Assembly (NCBI RefSeq): GCF_019393635.1
Contig: NC_057866.1
Location: 120,279,897-120,343,896 of the forward strand
From: Dromiciops gliroides
Taxonomy: Eukaryota; Chordata; Mammalia; Microbiotheria; Microbiotheriidae
Length of the DNA: 64,000 nucleotides
Direction of reading: 5' to 3'
Below are positions 35,135 to 46,390 of the stretch, in pieces. How positions within the stretch are numbered: the stretch's first letter is position 1; each line of letters opens with the position of its first letter. A program made the translations under genes and the position numbers. The notes below the pieces were generated by a model. The model saw nothing but the letters and a program-made list of their open reading frames with translations. It did not search any database and had not been told where the DNA came from.

Positions 35135-35560
35135 TTTGTGGCACCTGGTAACATAGTGGACAGAGGCCTAGATTTGGAGTCAGTAATAATGGTGTATAAA
35201 TTCATTCAGCCTCAGAGAATTACTAGCTGTTTGACCTGGCCAAGTCTTAAAACCTTTCTCATGCCCACTTCCTCCATCTGTAAAAATGGAAATGGAAATA
35301 GCAGCTATCTAAAAAGGTTGTGAGGGGGGCAGCTGGGGGGGGCAGGTAGGTGGCGCCGTGTATAAATCACCGGCCCTGGATTCAGAAGGACCTGAGTTCA
35401 AATCTGGCCTCAGACACTTGACACTTAATAGCTGTGTGACCTTGGGCAAGTCACTTAACCCCCATTGCCCCTCCAAAAAAATTTAAAAGGTTGTGAGGAG
35501 TAAAATTTCTAGATAGGCAATGTCTAAAACTCTATGTAAATAAATTCTAAAGAAATAAAA
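35135..35560 (+). mobile_element. MIR-like SINE split by a younger SINE
   Basis: The older element shows TAGATTTGGAGTCAGTAATA, TACTAGCTGTTTGACCTGGC and CTCCATCTGTAAAAATGGAA, then is interrupted at 35326. It resumes with GTTGTGAGGAGTAAAATTTC and ATGTAAATAAATTC after 35484. The interruption is the CORE-SINE listed separately. Confidence 0.65.
35312..35498 (+). mobile_element. CORE-SINE nested in a MIR-like SINE
   Basis: Complete plus-strand copy: GGCAGGTAGGTGGCGCCGTG to ACCCCCATTGCCCCTCC and an A-rich tail, with extra G's at the head. A perfect 14-bp duplication, AAAAGGTTGTGAGG, lies at 35312-35325 and 35485-35498. Confidence 0.92.
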
Positions 35561-35687
35561 TTTAAAATCTTAATAAACTCTATAAAAACTATAAATATTT
35601 GAATCTAAAAATCTAAGTGTTCATGCTAATTAGTTATTGATATTATTGGGCTATTTTAAGGAAAATACTAACATCATTCTCTTGCTC

Positions 35688-35930
35688 TGTTGTTGTTGTT
35701 CAAGTATGTCCAACTCTTTGTGACCTCATGCATCATACTGTCCATGCAGTTTTCTTGGCAAAGACACTGGAGTGGGTTGTCATTTACTTCTCTAGTAGAT
35801 TAAGGCAAACGGGTTAAGTGACTGCCTCGGATCACACAGCTACTAATGGGTCTGAGGTCAGATTTGAACTCAGTTCTACCTGATTCCAGGTGCAGCACTC
35901 TATCCACTGAGCAATCTAGCTGTACCCACC
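35688..35930 (-). mobile_element. MAR1-type long SINE, reverse
   Basis: (GTT)n at the left, ATGTCCAACTCTTTGTGACC, GTTTTCTTGGCAAAGACACT, then core GGTTAAGTGACTGCCTCGGA and the tRNA-like head near 35905-35930. Confidence 0.85.
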
Positions 35931-35994
35931 ATTGCTCTATACTATATTTAATATTTAATAAATGTTTGATATTTAAACATGTTGGCAAAATACA

Positions 35995-36060
35995 ATCCAA
36001 TAAACATTTATTAAGCACCTAATGTGTACCAGGTACTTTATTAAGCTTAACTGAAGCCCT
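35995..36060 (-). mobile_element. L2 LINE terminus, reverse
   Basis: CAATAAACATTTATTAAGCA and CTAATGTGTACCAGGTACTT are the reversed L2 end. Confidence 0.7.
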
Positions 36061-37255
36061 AACCTATATAGAAGTAGTGGTACATTCCCCATCAGAGTGC
36101 CCAAACCAGTTCCTTACCCTGATAATAGCATAGGTTAGCTATATTGCTGTTGCAGAGGAAATGATATGCTTTCAGCTAACTAAGGCATTGTTGTAATTGC
36201 AATCCCTGGTGCACCGTGGAAATCAGTGTGAAATCAAGTCATACTGAACAGATTAAGCAAATTTTATCCCAGTGTAAACATTAGAAGTGGGGATCAGGGA
36301 AGCTGTTAGTCCTGTTATTTCATGTGGTAAGTGGTGAAGGTACCAAATATCTCCATGTGGTATTCAAGGTTTTCCCCTTTAAACCGTCGTTTTCAATTCT
36401 TTGTTCTATCAGTAAGACTAACTAGTCCCTCTTGGAAGATGACTACCATCATGTGGATAGAGTCAATCTTTCCCAGATTCTCCACTCAAGATTTCAGTAG
36501 ATATTCAACATGTCTTTTTCTCTATTCCTCAGATTTTACTTCCTCTATTCCTCCTACTTTTACTCAGACTCTATAGAAGAGAATTTTGAAATTACTATGG
36601 GAAAATATAAGAAGAGAAGGAATTTGCTAGAGGTTTCTAAAGCAACTGCCTCTAAGGGAAGCGATGTCATCTCTTTCACCAAGACTAGGAGAAGTCTCTA
36701 TTGCAAAGAATTTATGGCAAATTGTTATTAATGCAAAATATTAACCTTCTAGTTTATCTGTTGCTGTTTTTAAGACTGTATTTTTCTTGTAGTGTTGTTG
36801 TGTGTGTGTGTTTTTAAATAGGGAATATTCAAAAATTCCAGGCTAAACTACCACTACTTTATTTCATCTAAAATTTGTGAGTGGGGAGAAGATGGATGCA
36901 CTCAAATATATTTGAGTTGGTTTAATTACCCTTTCCTATTCTAAAAATGTAAACACCAACTGCAGTGGTACTCTCCTATTCTTTCTCATTGTCTCCTTAC
37001 AGTTTTTCTCCCCTTTTCCTGCAAAGCTCAGAGTGGTGGATAATGAGTGAGTGACAGTGGGCTATTATTTGAGAAGCTGTATCAATCTGCTCTTTAATCT
37101 TCAGATTAAACACTATTCTCATTTAGACAAATCTGAGCTGAGGATGGAAATTAACTTTTTTATTAACTAATAATTTATATTGTTATATTGCATTTATGTG
37201 TAAGAAAATTATGGCTAACCTAGACAGCTAATATTCAGGGTTTGTTGGGTTTTTG
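36061..37255. other. Unassigned, apparently unique DNA
   Basis: About 1.2 kb with no recognised gene or confident repeat, except a short TG run near 36800. Confidence 0.4.
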
Positions 37256-37420
37256 AAAAAGATGCATCTGGGAACAGCTAGGTAGTGCAGTGGATAAAGC
37301 ACCAGTGCTGGATTCAGGACGACCTGAGTTCAAATCCAGCCTCAGACACTTGACACTTACTTTGTAACCCTGGACAAGTCACTTAACCCTCATTTCCCTG
37401 CCAAAAAAAAGATGCATCTG
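37256..37420 (+). mobile_element. tRNA-derived CORE-SINE with exact TSD
   Basis: Complete plus-strand copy: GAACAGCTAGGTAGTGCAGT to CACTTAACCCTCATTTCCCT and A-rich tail. A perfect 15-bp duplication, AAAAAGATGCATCTG, lies at 37256-37270 and 37406-37420. Confidence 0.93.
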
Positions 37421-38400
37421 TAGAAGCCCTCGATTTCATGGGGTTTTTTTTGGTTTGTTTTTGTCTTTATTAAATGGCTAGGGTTATCGAAGGTAAATAA
37501 CTATTACTTTGTAATTTGAGAGCAGGAAAAATTTCTATCTGGAAAACTCAAGTCAATGTGTTTGCCCATGTTTTAATATTGGAAGGTCTTTAGGACATAA
37601 TTATGCATCATGGAAGATTGTTAAAATATAGTTAATATCACTTGGCCCTTAGCCTTGCACATGCATATGATGCACATCAGGTCACCATGGGAGCTGCATG
37701 GCTTTTCTCCAGTAATGTTTCAACTATTGTTCCTTATTTACTTAATTGAAAAAAGCTAATTAGAAATATTATTCTATGTTTAAACTTTTACATTGGAAAG
37801 TTAAGGATAAAAGTATAGGATGCTGGCAATTAAAAATGCCAGTAATACAGAAGGTCAGGATATGAAAAAAAAGAGGTCAAAACTATTATAGAGAAACTCT
37901 GCCTCATAATTTTATAATAGAATAAATGAGGTAAGAAGAAAAATATCAAACAAAGATTATTTAAGGTCCTATTACATGGACATAACAGCTTTGACAACAT
38001 AATACCAAACCAAGTGGTCAATCATGTGTAGGAGGAAAAAATACTCACGTACATAAATCAGATATAGATTTTGAGTAGTCAAAACAATACCATCAACAAT
38101 GATGATTATGATGATAATAAATCATATATTCTGAAACTTTAGGGGACAATTAGTCTAACTTCAGAAAAATCCTATTATATCACTAATTGATGACCATCAA
38201 GTAACTGCTTGAATATTTCAAGGGAGAAGGAACATTTAAACTCACAAAACATTCCACTTTTATTTCTGTTTCCAATTAGTAAGAATATATTTTCCCCCAA
38301 TTTATGTCAATTTTCCTACTTCTAACCTCTGAGGCAACCCAGAAAAAATATAGGATTATAAAATTTAGACCCTTACATCACACACAGTTGGCTAATTGAT
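37421..38400. other. Unassigned DNA carrying one copy of a 20-nt repeat
   Basis: No repeat family recognised. ATATGATGCACATCAGGTCA at 37665-37684 recurs exactly at 39522-39541. Confidence 0.4.
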
Positions 38401-38540
38401 TGATCCAAAACACACATCTCAATTTGCAGAGGAGGAAACTGAGTCTTAAAAAAAAAGATGTGACTTGTCTAAGGTGCAGAGCCGGGAGGCTTCAATCAGG
38501 GCTTTTCCAACGAGAGTATATCCATTCTGTCTCCTTTCAG
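38401..38540 (-). mobile_element. MIR-like fragment, reverse
   Basis: GAGGAGGAAACTGAGTCTTA and GTGACTTGTCTAAGGTGCAG are the reversed MIR core. Confidence 0.55.
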
Positions 38541-38736
38541 TGATTCGTTTTTTAACTATTCTGTTGTGGTATACATTTAGGCCTGGAGCCAAGAAATGTT
38601 ACAGCACTTGGAGTAGCCATGTCATATAATGCATCCTAATATTCTGCCGCAATGGAAGTTCTCATGAGCACCTTCTAACCACTGGCTTCTTGTCGTCATA
38701 AACAGACTCATAATTTGATTTGCAGAGAAGGTCTTG

Positions 38737-38900
38737 AAAAAGCATGGGAGGGGGTGGCTAGGTTGCACAGTGGACAAAGCACCAGGCCTAGATTCAAGAG
38801 TACCTAAGTTCAAATCTGGACTCAGACATTTGACACTCACTAGCTGTGTGACCTCAGGCAAGTCACTTAACCCCCATTTTCCTGCAAAAAAAGCATGGGA
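38737..38900 (+). mobile_element. tRNA-derived CORE-SINE with exact TSD
   Basis: GGGTGGCTAGGTTGCACAGT to CACTTAACCCCCATTTTCCT and a short A-tail. A perfect 13-bp duplication, AAAAAGCATGGGA, lies at 38737-38749 and 38888-38900. Confidence 0.93.
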
Positions 38901-39074
38901 ATCAAATGAAACAGGTTTAGGGAACTCAGGGTTCCAAATTATCTAGGTTTCCCTGTTCCAAAATGGCTTTAACCTCTCATGAACCTTCAATCCCTCCTTC
39001 CACCTGAGAAAGAAAATGACACTTCCCAAGCCCACTTGCACTATACAGTCCATTTTAGAGTTGAGGTAACAGAC

Positions 39075-39335
39075 CTAGTAAGGAGACAGTTAGATGGTAT
39101 TATGGATACAGTCCCAGGCCTAGAACCTGGAAGACTCATCATACATTCAAATGTAGCCTCAGGCACTTACTTGTGGTGTTACCCAAGGCAAGTCACTTAA
39201 CCCTATTTGCCTCAGTTTCCTCATCTATAAAATGAGCTGGAGAAGGAAATGATAAACTACTCCAGTATCTTTGACAAGAAAATTCCAAAAGCAGTCATGA
39301 AGAGTCAGACACAACTGAACAACAGCAATACAAAA
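39075..39335 (+). mobile_element. MAR1-type long SINE
   Basis: AGGAGACAGTTAGATGGTAT head, CAAGTCACTTAACCCTATTT core, CTATAAAATGAGCTGGAGAA and AGAGTCAGACACAACTGAAC at the 3' end followed by CAAC units. Confidence 0.88.
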
Positions 39336-40325
39336 CCTAGCAAGGTTCTCCAAGGTGATATGGGTAATGATAGAAGCAGGTTTTCTGATACTATATTCAG
39401 TATTCTTTGTACCACACTATTCTATTTCACATTTCTACCACCTCATTCAAAACAGAATATTCTATTATTTTATACCTCAAAAGTAAATGTATATTTCAAT
39501 TAAAATATTAAATCCATCAAAATATGATGCACATCAGGTCAGATAAATTCTGCTTGCAGTTAATAGCCTATTTCAGGTCCACTTGCCAGCTCACACTAAA
39601 CAAAAATAATTTTCAAACAATGAATATTCCTTTTAGAATATATGTAACTATGAAGTAAGCTGTATCTATTGTACACAAAATGAAACAAAATTTTGGAAAT
39701 TATCTGTTGCGTTTCCACTTGAATATATCAACCTGTGCCCTTAGCAAATAAGTCAGTTGGATCTTGGAGTCATTGTTGTATTGTCAGTATAGAGCTGCAT
39801 AACAAGTCATTTTCCCTCTTAGCTGCTGTTTTTTTCTATCTAATAGATTAGTCTTCTATTGATTCTTGTCCCTTGTTTAAACTTCCTATACCATGGGTTT
39901 CTAATAAAGAAAGGTATGTAGGAATTAATAATGGGAAATTATTTGTCCATGTTTTTTCAAAAGTCTTTAAGAAATTGACTTGCCAATTCAATAGGTGAAG
40001 TATATATGCCTACTTATTTTATTTTTCTCAGCTAGTGATGCTTCAAAAAATGAAACCTATTTGGCAGGAGGCTGACCTACTATAGGTTTATGCTCCCCTT
40101 CTATTCAGATATTGAGTCTATTCATCTATTCTTCAACCATTGTCCAGATTTATGAAAATGCAGAATTAGAGAATTCAGGATTTTAATTTTGTTCATTAGC
40201 TTGTTTGGTTGGTTGGTTGGTTGGTTTTTAACCCAGGAAGAAACTTAGAGTCCTAGAACTCATCCATATTATTCTCTACCAGTCAATGTAGTGTGCTAGC
40301 CTGCAAGTCCCATATATAACATTCT
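39336..40325. other. Unassigned DNA with a GGTT tract
   Basis: Includes the second copy of the 20-nt repeat at 39522-39541 and a (TTGG)n tract at about 40204-40227. Otherwise unassigned. Confidence 0.4.
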
Positions 40326-41030
40326 AGCTTTTAACTCTGGCTTTAGTAGATCCCTCATATTTGAACTATAAACCCTCTTCTTTCCTCTGCCTGCTTCCTA
40401 AAACCCCAACCTCTGTCCAACACACAGCAGATTTGTCACGTTCTACATGAGGTCTTTCCTAATTCCTCCAATTAGCACTCTCTCCCTCTTGAAATAACTT
40501 TGTATGACTTTATATATACATTATACTCACCTGTACAGATGTAGTATTCCCACTAGGCCACACTTCCCTTGACTTGTCCACAATGCCCAGAAATCTCTTC
40601 ATCTTAGAAAATTATTTCAGCCCTGGGACCCATACCTTGAAATGCCTTCTAACCCTGGGACCTTTCCATTTGAGGGGGACACCTAAGCCAGTCATCTCTT
40701 CCTTTCTCACTAGGATGCATCCTCATGGAAATCTCCTCTATGCCCTAGCTCTTAGTACTTTTTCACCTTCCACCACTCTTTGTCACGTTCCTTTTCTTTG
40801 CCCCCCCTGTTAGAATATAAACCCCTTGAGGGCAGTGACTAGATGTCTTTTTGCTTATATTTGCATTCCAAGCCATTGGCAAATGCTCAATAAATAGCTT
40901 ATTGACTATCTGATCAATATAAGATAAATTCCTTAAGAATGGGGAGTTTTTCATTTTTCTTATTGTATCCTTAGCATGTAATATACTATAGAGAAGGGAC
41001 TTAATATGTCTTTATTGAATTGAATTGCAT
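40326..41030 (+). mobile_element. L2-related fragments
   Basis: The clearest part is 40805-40905: TTAGAATATAAACCCCTTGA, GGGCAGTGACTAGATGTCTT and TGCTCAATAAATAGCTTATT, an L2 3' terminus. A similar, weaker terminus follows at about 40930-41030. The part before 40800 is C-rich and may be an upstream L2 region, but this is uncertain. Confidence 0.5.
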
Positions 41031-41625
41031 AGTTCAGGTAAAAGAACAAAAATTTCAAAACACAGAGAGGCAATATTAGAGTTATGAGTATGGTAAGGAA
41101 ACCTGGATTTTTCTCCTGAGTACTAATTTTAAGGGTGATTGACTGTACTTAGAGTCTTTTCAACAGAGTTTAGCATCTCATTAACAAGAATAATTAGTTA
41201 AGTAGGATGCTACCAGATGGAGAGCTGGATTGAGCTCTAACTCCCACCCCCATGTGTAAACTTATGGCAGTATCTTTTTCTTCCGTCAATGGAATGGTGA
41301 TATATTTCCCTACTTGCCTGCTTAACTTGCCTTTGTCACAAAAAAAATTTCTATGCATTCCACTGGACTAAATACAATATTTCCATAAAGCCACATTCTT
41401 CTAGATTTCTCTACCATTCACCTTAAATCTCTTCATCTTAGAAGATCACTTCAGTCTGGAAAATCAAACCTCAGAAATATCGTCTATCCCTGGGTCCCAA
41501 GTTCATATTGATTGCTAAAGGCAGAGGGAGAAGTATAACACATAGGCCTCCAACACCCAACATAGAACTCTTCCCTTCACAGGACATCAAATTCACAATA
41601 TATATCATTAAAAAAAAGCTAAGGA
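41031..41625. other. Unassigned DNA
   Basis: Contains a block at 41424-41459 that resembles 40591-40626 (shared AAATCTCTTCATCTTAGAA). Otherwise unassigned. Confidence 0.4.
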
Positions 41626-42085
41626 TGGATGACTTCAAAAAAAATCTGGGAAGACTTAGATGAACTGTTGCAAAGTGAAGAGTGAAGAACCAGGAAAACG
41701 CTGTGCACTGTACAACAATATTGTACAATGATCAACTGTGAATGACTTTGGTATTCTCATAATGATCCAAGACAGTTCTGAAGGACTTGAAATGAAAAAG
41801 CACCATCCGCTTCCAGAGAAAGAATTAATAGTCTGAAGGCAAATCTAAGCATACTTTTTTTCTTTATTTATTTTTCTTGTTTGTCGTTTTGTTTTGGTTT
41901 TGGTCTGTTTCCTTTTGCAACATGGCTAGTATGGGAATATGTTTTTCATGACTACACATATAAAACTTAGATCAAATCGAATGCCTTCTCAAGGAAAGGG
42001 ATATAGGGTGGGAGATAATTTGAAACTTAAAATGAATGTTTAAATTGTTTTTTACATGTAATTGGGAAAAATAAAATATAAAAAT
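41626..42085 (+). mobile_element. L1/HAL1-type 3' end
   Basis: AAATCTGGGAAGACTTAGAT, TGATCAACTGTGAATGACTT, AATGATCCAAGACAGTTCTG, TTTTTCATGACTACACATAT and TTACATGTAATTGGGAAAAA followed by AATAAAA. It is 5'-truncated and related to, but distinct from, the copies at 44.6, 58.5 and 61.5 kb. Confidence 0.8.
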
Positions 42086-43315
42086 TTCCAACAATATTAA
42101 CAACAAAAAACTGTGCACGAACATTCTCTGCTCCAGACTGATCTGTCTGATCATCTTCTATCATTCTTCATGAAGCCTTTGAGCTTGAAGTGCTGGGGGA
42201 AATAACAGATTCTTGCTTTCATGACAGGGACTGCTACAGCCCACTTGGAGCTTAGATATCCCTGAGGACTTGCATTGCACAGAAGACTGCTGTATCAGTA
42301 TGCCATCTTCAACCAATGGCATGTCAACCACTGGCAATTTTACGAAATTTCTTCCAATTGAATTAGGACTCTGGATTCAGTGTAAAAGAAACTGCATAAT
42401 AAAATGTCAGGCCATTTAAGCTGTTTACCTAAATTTTTGAGCATCTGGTAAAAGTGTGTATGGGGGTCCTCTTTATTTTAAGAATCTGCAGGTATTTCAA
42501 TGAAATATTTTATTGGAAAAATCCATTGCAGTTAAACAGACAGCTGTCCCCATGCACATTTACTTCTTTATTTTAAAATATTTATTTATGCTTATGCAGA
42601 CAGCCCAAGAAAAGGTATGAAATATATTGCCAGAGAACGAAATGCAGTTTTTCCCTATTTTTAAGTTCTATAACCTGTATCTAAATATAGAAAGGCTAGA
42701 AGGCATTTTTGATCTTTACACTAAACCGAGTCCTATCTTACACACTAATCTGGTCAATATATCTTATTTTTCCAGGAGCAATAGCCATTACACAGAATAA
42801 CTTTCCTGGAGGTGGTGATATTAGTTGGCTGGGGTTGCACTTTATGATACCGTAAAAGGAGACAGATGAATTTTGTGCACAACTTACAGTAAATGTTGCA
42901 TTGCCATTTCCCTAATACTTTAATATTCCATCTGCGTAGATAAGGATTCAAATATGTCCACTAAAGACATTTTTACATTATAATCCGAAATGTTAGCCAA
43001 TTTTAATTTAGCAAACAATTATTGTTAGTGAATGGAAGTTGAATATGTGACTGTTTACCCAAATCACTTTGGTTAATCTTAATTTCTAGCGCAAGTAATT
43101 GCTTTAGAAACCATAGAGAAAAATGGGTTTATGATACTACGTGCCTCACTACCATACTCTCCAGCTCATTGATGCTCAACTATCATCTTCTGAAAAGTAG
43201 AAGTGCTCAGTAAATAAATGTAACAATAAGTTTATCTCTTGTAAAAAAAATATTCAATGTCCTCATATCTACAAAGAGCAAAGTGCAAAGGACAATGGAA
43301 AGAACATTGGATTTG
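42086..43315. other. Unassigned, apparently unique DNA
   Basis: About 1.2 kb without recognised repeats. The segment at about 42380-43130 has varied, non-repetitive sequence and is discussed as possible regulatory DNA. Confidence 0.4.
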
Positions 43316-43319
43316 GAGT

Positions 43320-43900
43320 CAGAATCTCAGTCACAGAATCTAAGTTGAAAGGAACCTCAGAAATCACTCATGCATGACCACTACCCCTCTCTGTAACATC
43401 TACACATGCCCAGAATATGGTTATATAGTCTTTCCTTAAAGACATCCACTAAGCAGAACCCACCACTTCCAAAGGCATCACATTATACTCTTCAATATTT
43501 TCAATATTTAGGATTTTTTTCCTTTATGTTAGGCCTAAATTTGTCTATCCATAAATTCAACTTGTTGCTTCTAGGTTTTTTTCCTTTGAGGATAAGCTGA
43601 AAAAGTCTAATATCTCTTTTATATAATAGCCAATCAAATACTTGAAAATAGCTTTCATATCCATCCCTCTAGGTCTTCTCTTCTCCAGACTAAATAAATA
43701 TCACTAGTTCCTTCAACCAATATTTATATGGCATATTCTACAATCCCTTCTACAATGCTTCACCATCTTGGCCTAGTTGTCCTGTTTTGAGTGTATCAAG
43801 CTTTTCTGTTTTTCCTAAAAATGTGGTGCGCAAACATAAGCACACTACTGTGATGGTGGAATGGTTCAGAGAGACTACTGACTAGCTGGTATCCATATAT
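43320..43900 (-). mobile_element. CR1/L3-type LINE 3' region, reverse
   Basis: CACAGAATCTAAGTTGAAAG followed by GAACCTCAGAAATCACTCAT is the reversed CR1 terminus. TTTCCTTAAAGACATCCACT, GAACCCACCACTTCCAAAGG, CTTCAACCAATATTTATATG and AAAATGTGGTGCGCAAACAT follow in the CR1 order. Ancient and diverged. Confidence 0.75.
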
Positions 43901-44029
43901 AAAGTACAAACTTTAATCCTGTTTTCATTATTTACTATTGTTTTTATTTTCTTTTAGTCATTCTTTTTGAGGATATTCTCTCTATAGCCTTTTTTTGTTT
44001 CATCTGCAAAATAAGGTTGCAATAACATA

Positions 44030-44125
44030 TGTTCTATTTAATCATACAGAGTTTTCCAGAGTGTGAAATAAGATAACATGTGAAATCACTTTGAAAACTA
44101 TAAAGCACTTTATGAATATAAAGAC
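44030..44125 (+). mobile_element. MIR-like tail fragment
   Basis: GAAAACTATAAAGCACTTTA and TGAATATAAAGACTTATT resemble the MIR/MON1 3' part. Confidence 0.45.
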
Positions 44126-44605
44126 TTATTTTGATACTTTGAAATTCAGATGGATTTGTATTTTCAATGGTATATGTACTTCACTTCCTCTTCCCCCATG
44201 CATACCAAAACCCCTCCAGGCCTTCTTCTCAGAGAGGGCTGATGAAAGGAGTTCTACCCACTTACTTGATGGATTTGTTTTAGAGGTAGTTACTCTTTAT
44301 TTGGGACTTCGGGTTTTCAATTAGAAATGAATAGAGACTTGGGCTAGTGTGGAACAAAGTAAGATGAACTGGTTGCTTGATACTCTTGAGGGGCAGAGCT
44401 ATTCCTGTGTAGATTATAAAAATAAAGTCCATTTGCAAACTTGTTTCTTCACCCAATTTTCTAATTTCAAATGAAAGGTTAGACAATAGTAAGGCTAAGG
44501 GCATCCCCGAGTCCCTAAGGTGGGGATGGGGGTGAGAAGAGAGAAATTTTGTCCCCACTAGCATCAGTTGTCATTTGCACTAGTGGTAGAATGTCCCAGA
44601 ACTAT
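44126..44605. other. Unassigned DNA
   Basis: A 94-codon minus-strand frame (44280-44564) has no recognised motif. No confident repeat. Confidence 0.4.
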
Positions 44606-45907
44606 GCTTTTTTTTCTTTTTTCTTTTCTTTTAGAATTTTATTTTCCAAAATATATGTAAAAACAAATTTGACATCAATTTTTTAACGTTTTGTGTGCTA
44701 ACTTCTATTTCTCCCTCCCTTCCCACCACCACCCACAAGAACTCAAGCAATTCAAAATAAGTTATATATAAGTAGTCATGGAAAACATTCTGATATTAGC
44801 TAGGTTGAGAGAGAAAACAGTTAAAAAACAAAATTTCGGATTAAGGAATTGATAAAGGAAAAAAAATTAAATGTGTTTCCATCTGTTCTCAGATACTATC
44901 AGTTCTTTCTCTGTAGATGGATTGCAATTTTCTTAAGTCCTTCAGGGTTATATTGGATCACTGCCTTGCTGAAAATAACGACACGCTTCCTTCAAGATCA
45001 TCTTACATTATTGCTGTTATTTTGTATACAGTACATTTCACTCTGTTTCAGTTCATGTAAGTCTTTCCAGGTTTTTCTGATGGTATCCTATTCATCATAA
45101 TCTGTATATAGAACCTTAACCTTGACAAAGAATTTTCTTCATAATAGCCCAGCAAAGTAGGTACCATACATTTTGCCATTATAATTAATCATCATAACTA
45201 TTTCCCTCCATGCTATTCCCTTCCCATGATATTTACTCTATTTTCTATCTTCTTTTACCCTATTCCTCCTCAAAAATGTTTTACTTCTGACTCTCCCCTG
45301 CCCTGCTCTGCACTCCCCTTTTTCACCCTTCCCTCCTTATCCTCTTCCCCTACTACTTTCCTATAGGCTTAAATAGATTACTCCTCACACATGGGTGTGA
45401 ATGTTATTCCCTCCTTGAGCCCACTCTGATGAGATTAAGGTCTTTGAGCTTATTCTGTGTTTTACATTTTTCTTCCTACCTCCCTGCTTAACCCTCCCTA
45501 TTAAATCAAGCAATTTAATATGTCATATTTGTGCAGTTATGCAGAACATCTTCACCTTCATCAAAACTGTTTTGCTTTTTACTGCTCCCTCCTCTAATCT
45601 GCCCTTCCCTCCTTCCCCTCTTCTCCCCCCACCACCTCAATCTCCTACCCCTTCCACTTTCCCTCAGGGCAAAAATATATTACTATACCCATTTGAGTAT
45701 GTATGTTATTCCCTCTTTGAGTCAAATGTGATGATATTAAGGTCCACTCACTCCCCCATTCCTTCCCCCTCTTCCCATCCTCTCCATAAGCTTTTTTCTT
45801 ATTTCCTTTATGTGAACTGCCTCTCCCCAGACCATCTCTCCCCTTCCCCCTCCCCCAGTCTATTCCTCCTTCCTCTCAACCCTATTTTAAAGATGTCATC
45901 ATGAGTT

Positions 45908-46278
45908 AGTATAATGATTGGAATGATGCCACCTGCTGGAGACTTACTGTAGAAAACCTCTGCCATGAAAGGAAGGTCTTTGAGGGCAAGACCATGCATC
46001 TTTTCTTTGGCGTCAGGAAGTGATATTTGTTGGTGGGAGGAGGAAGGGGGAGCCAGACACTTTGACTCGCTCTCTTTTCCTGAGGACGCTGGTGGAGAGG
46101 GGAGCTAGAAATGTGCTCTCCCTTTAATAGATAGGAATCTAGGCCTTTTCTTCTCTCTTTACCAAATTCTTATTCTCCTTAATAAATGCTTAAAAGTCTA
46201 ACTCTTGCTAAAGCTTATAATTTATTGGCGACCACTCATTAGATATTTTAGACAGACTAGCTAGAATTTTAGCCTTTA
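45908..46278 (+). mobile_element. Solo LTR inside the HAL1-like element
   Basis: A GC-richer block beginning TATAATGATTGGAATGATGC with ACCTGCTGGAGACTTACTGT, and with CTTAATAAATGCTTAAAAGT (polyadenylation signal) near 46180. It ends GCCTTTAACA. The HAL1-like sequence stops at its left and continues past the SINE at its right. A possible short duplication is TTAG on each side. The start resembles the LTR at 6.14 kb. Confidence 0.7.
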
Positions 46279-46282
46279 ACAT

Positions 46283-46390
46283 TAGCTAGGTGGCGCACTG
46301 TACCAAGCACCAGCACTGGACCCAGGAAGCCCCAAGCCTAAATCTGGTCCCAGACATGACACCCCACCCTGTTTGCCCCATAAATAACAA
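46283..46390 (+). mobile_element. Degraded CORE-SINE
   Basis: GCTAGGTGGCGCACTGTACC, AAGCACCAGCACTGGACCCA and CAGACATGACACCCCACC form a shortened, diverged copy adjoining the LTR. Confidence 0.75.

Noticed and set aside
45531..45904. Pro- and Ser-rich plus-strand frames
   Set aside because: They read the complement of the purine-rich region of the HAL1-like element.
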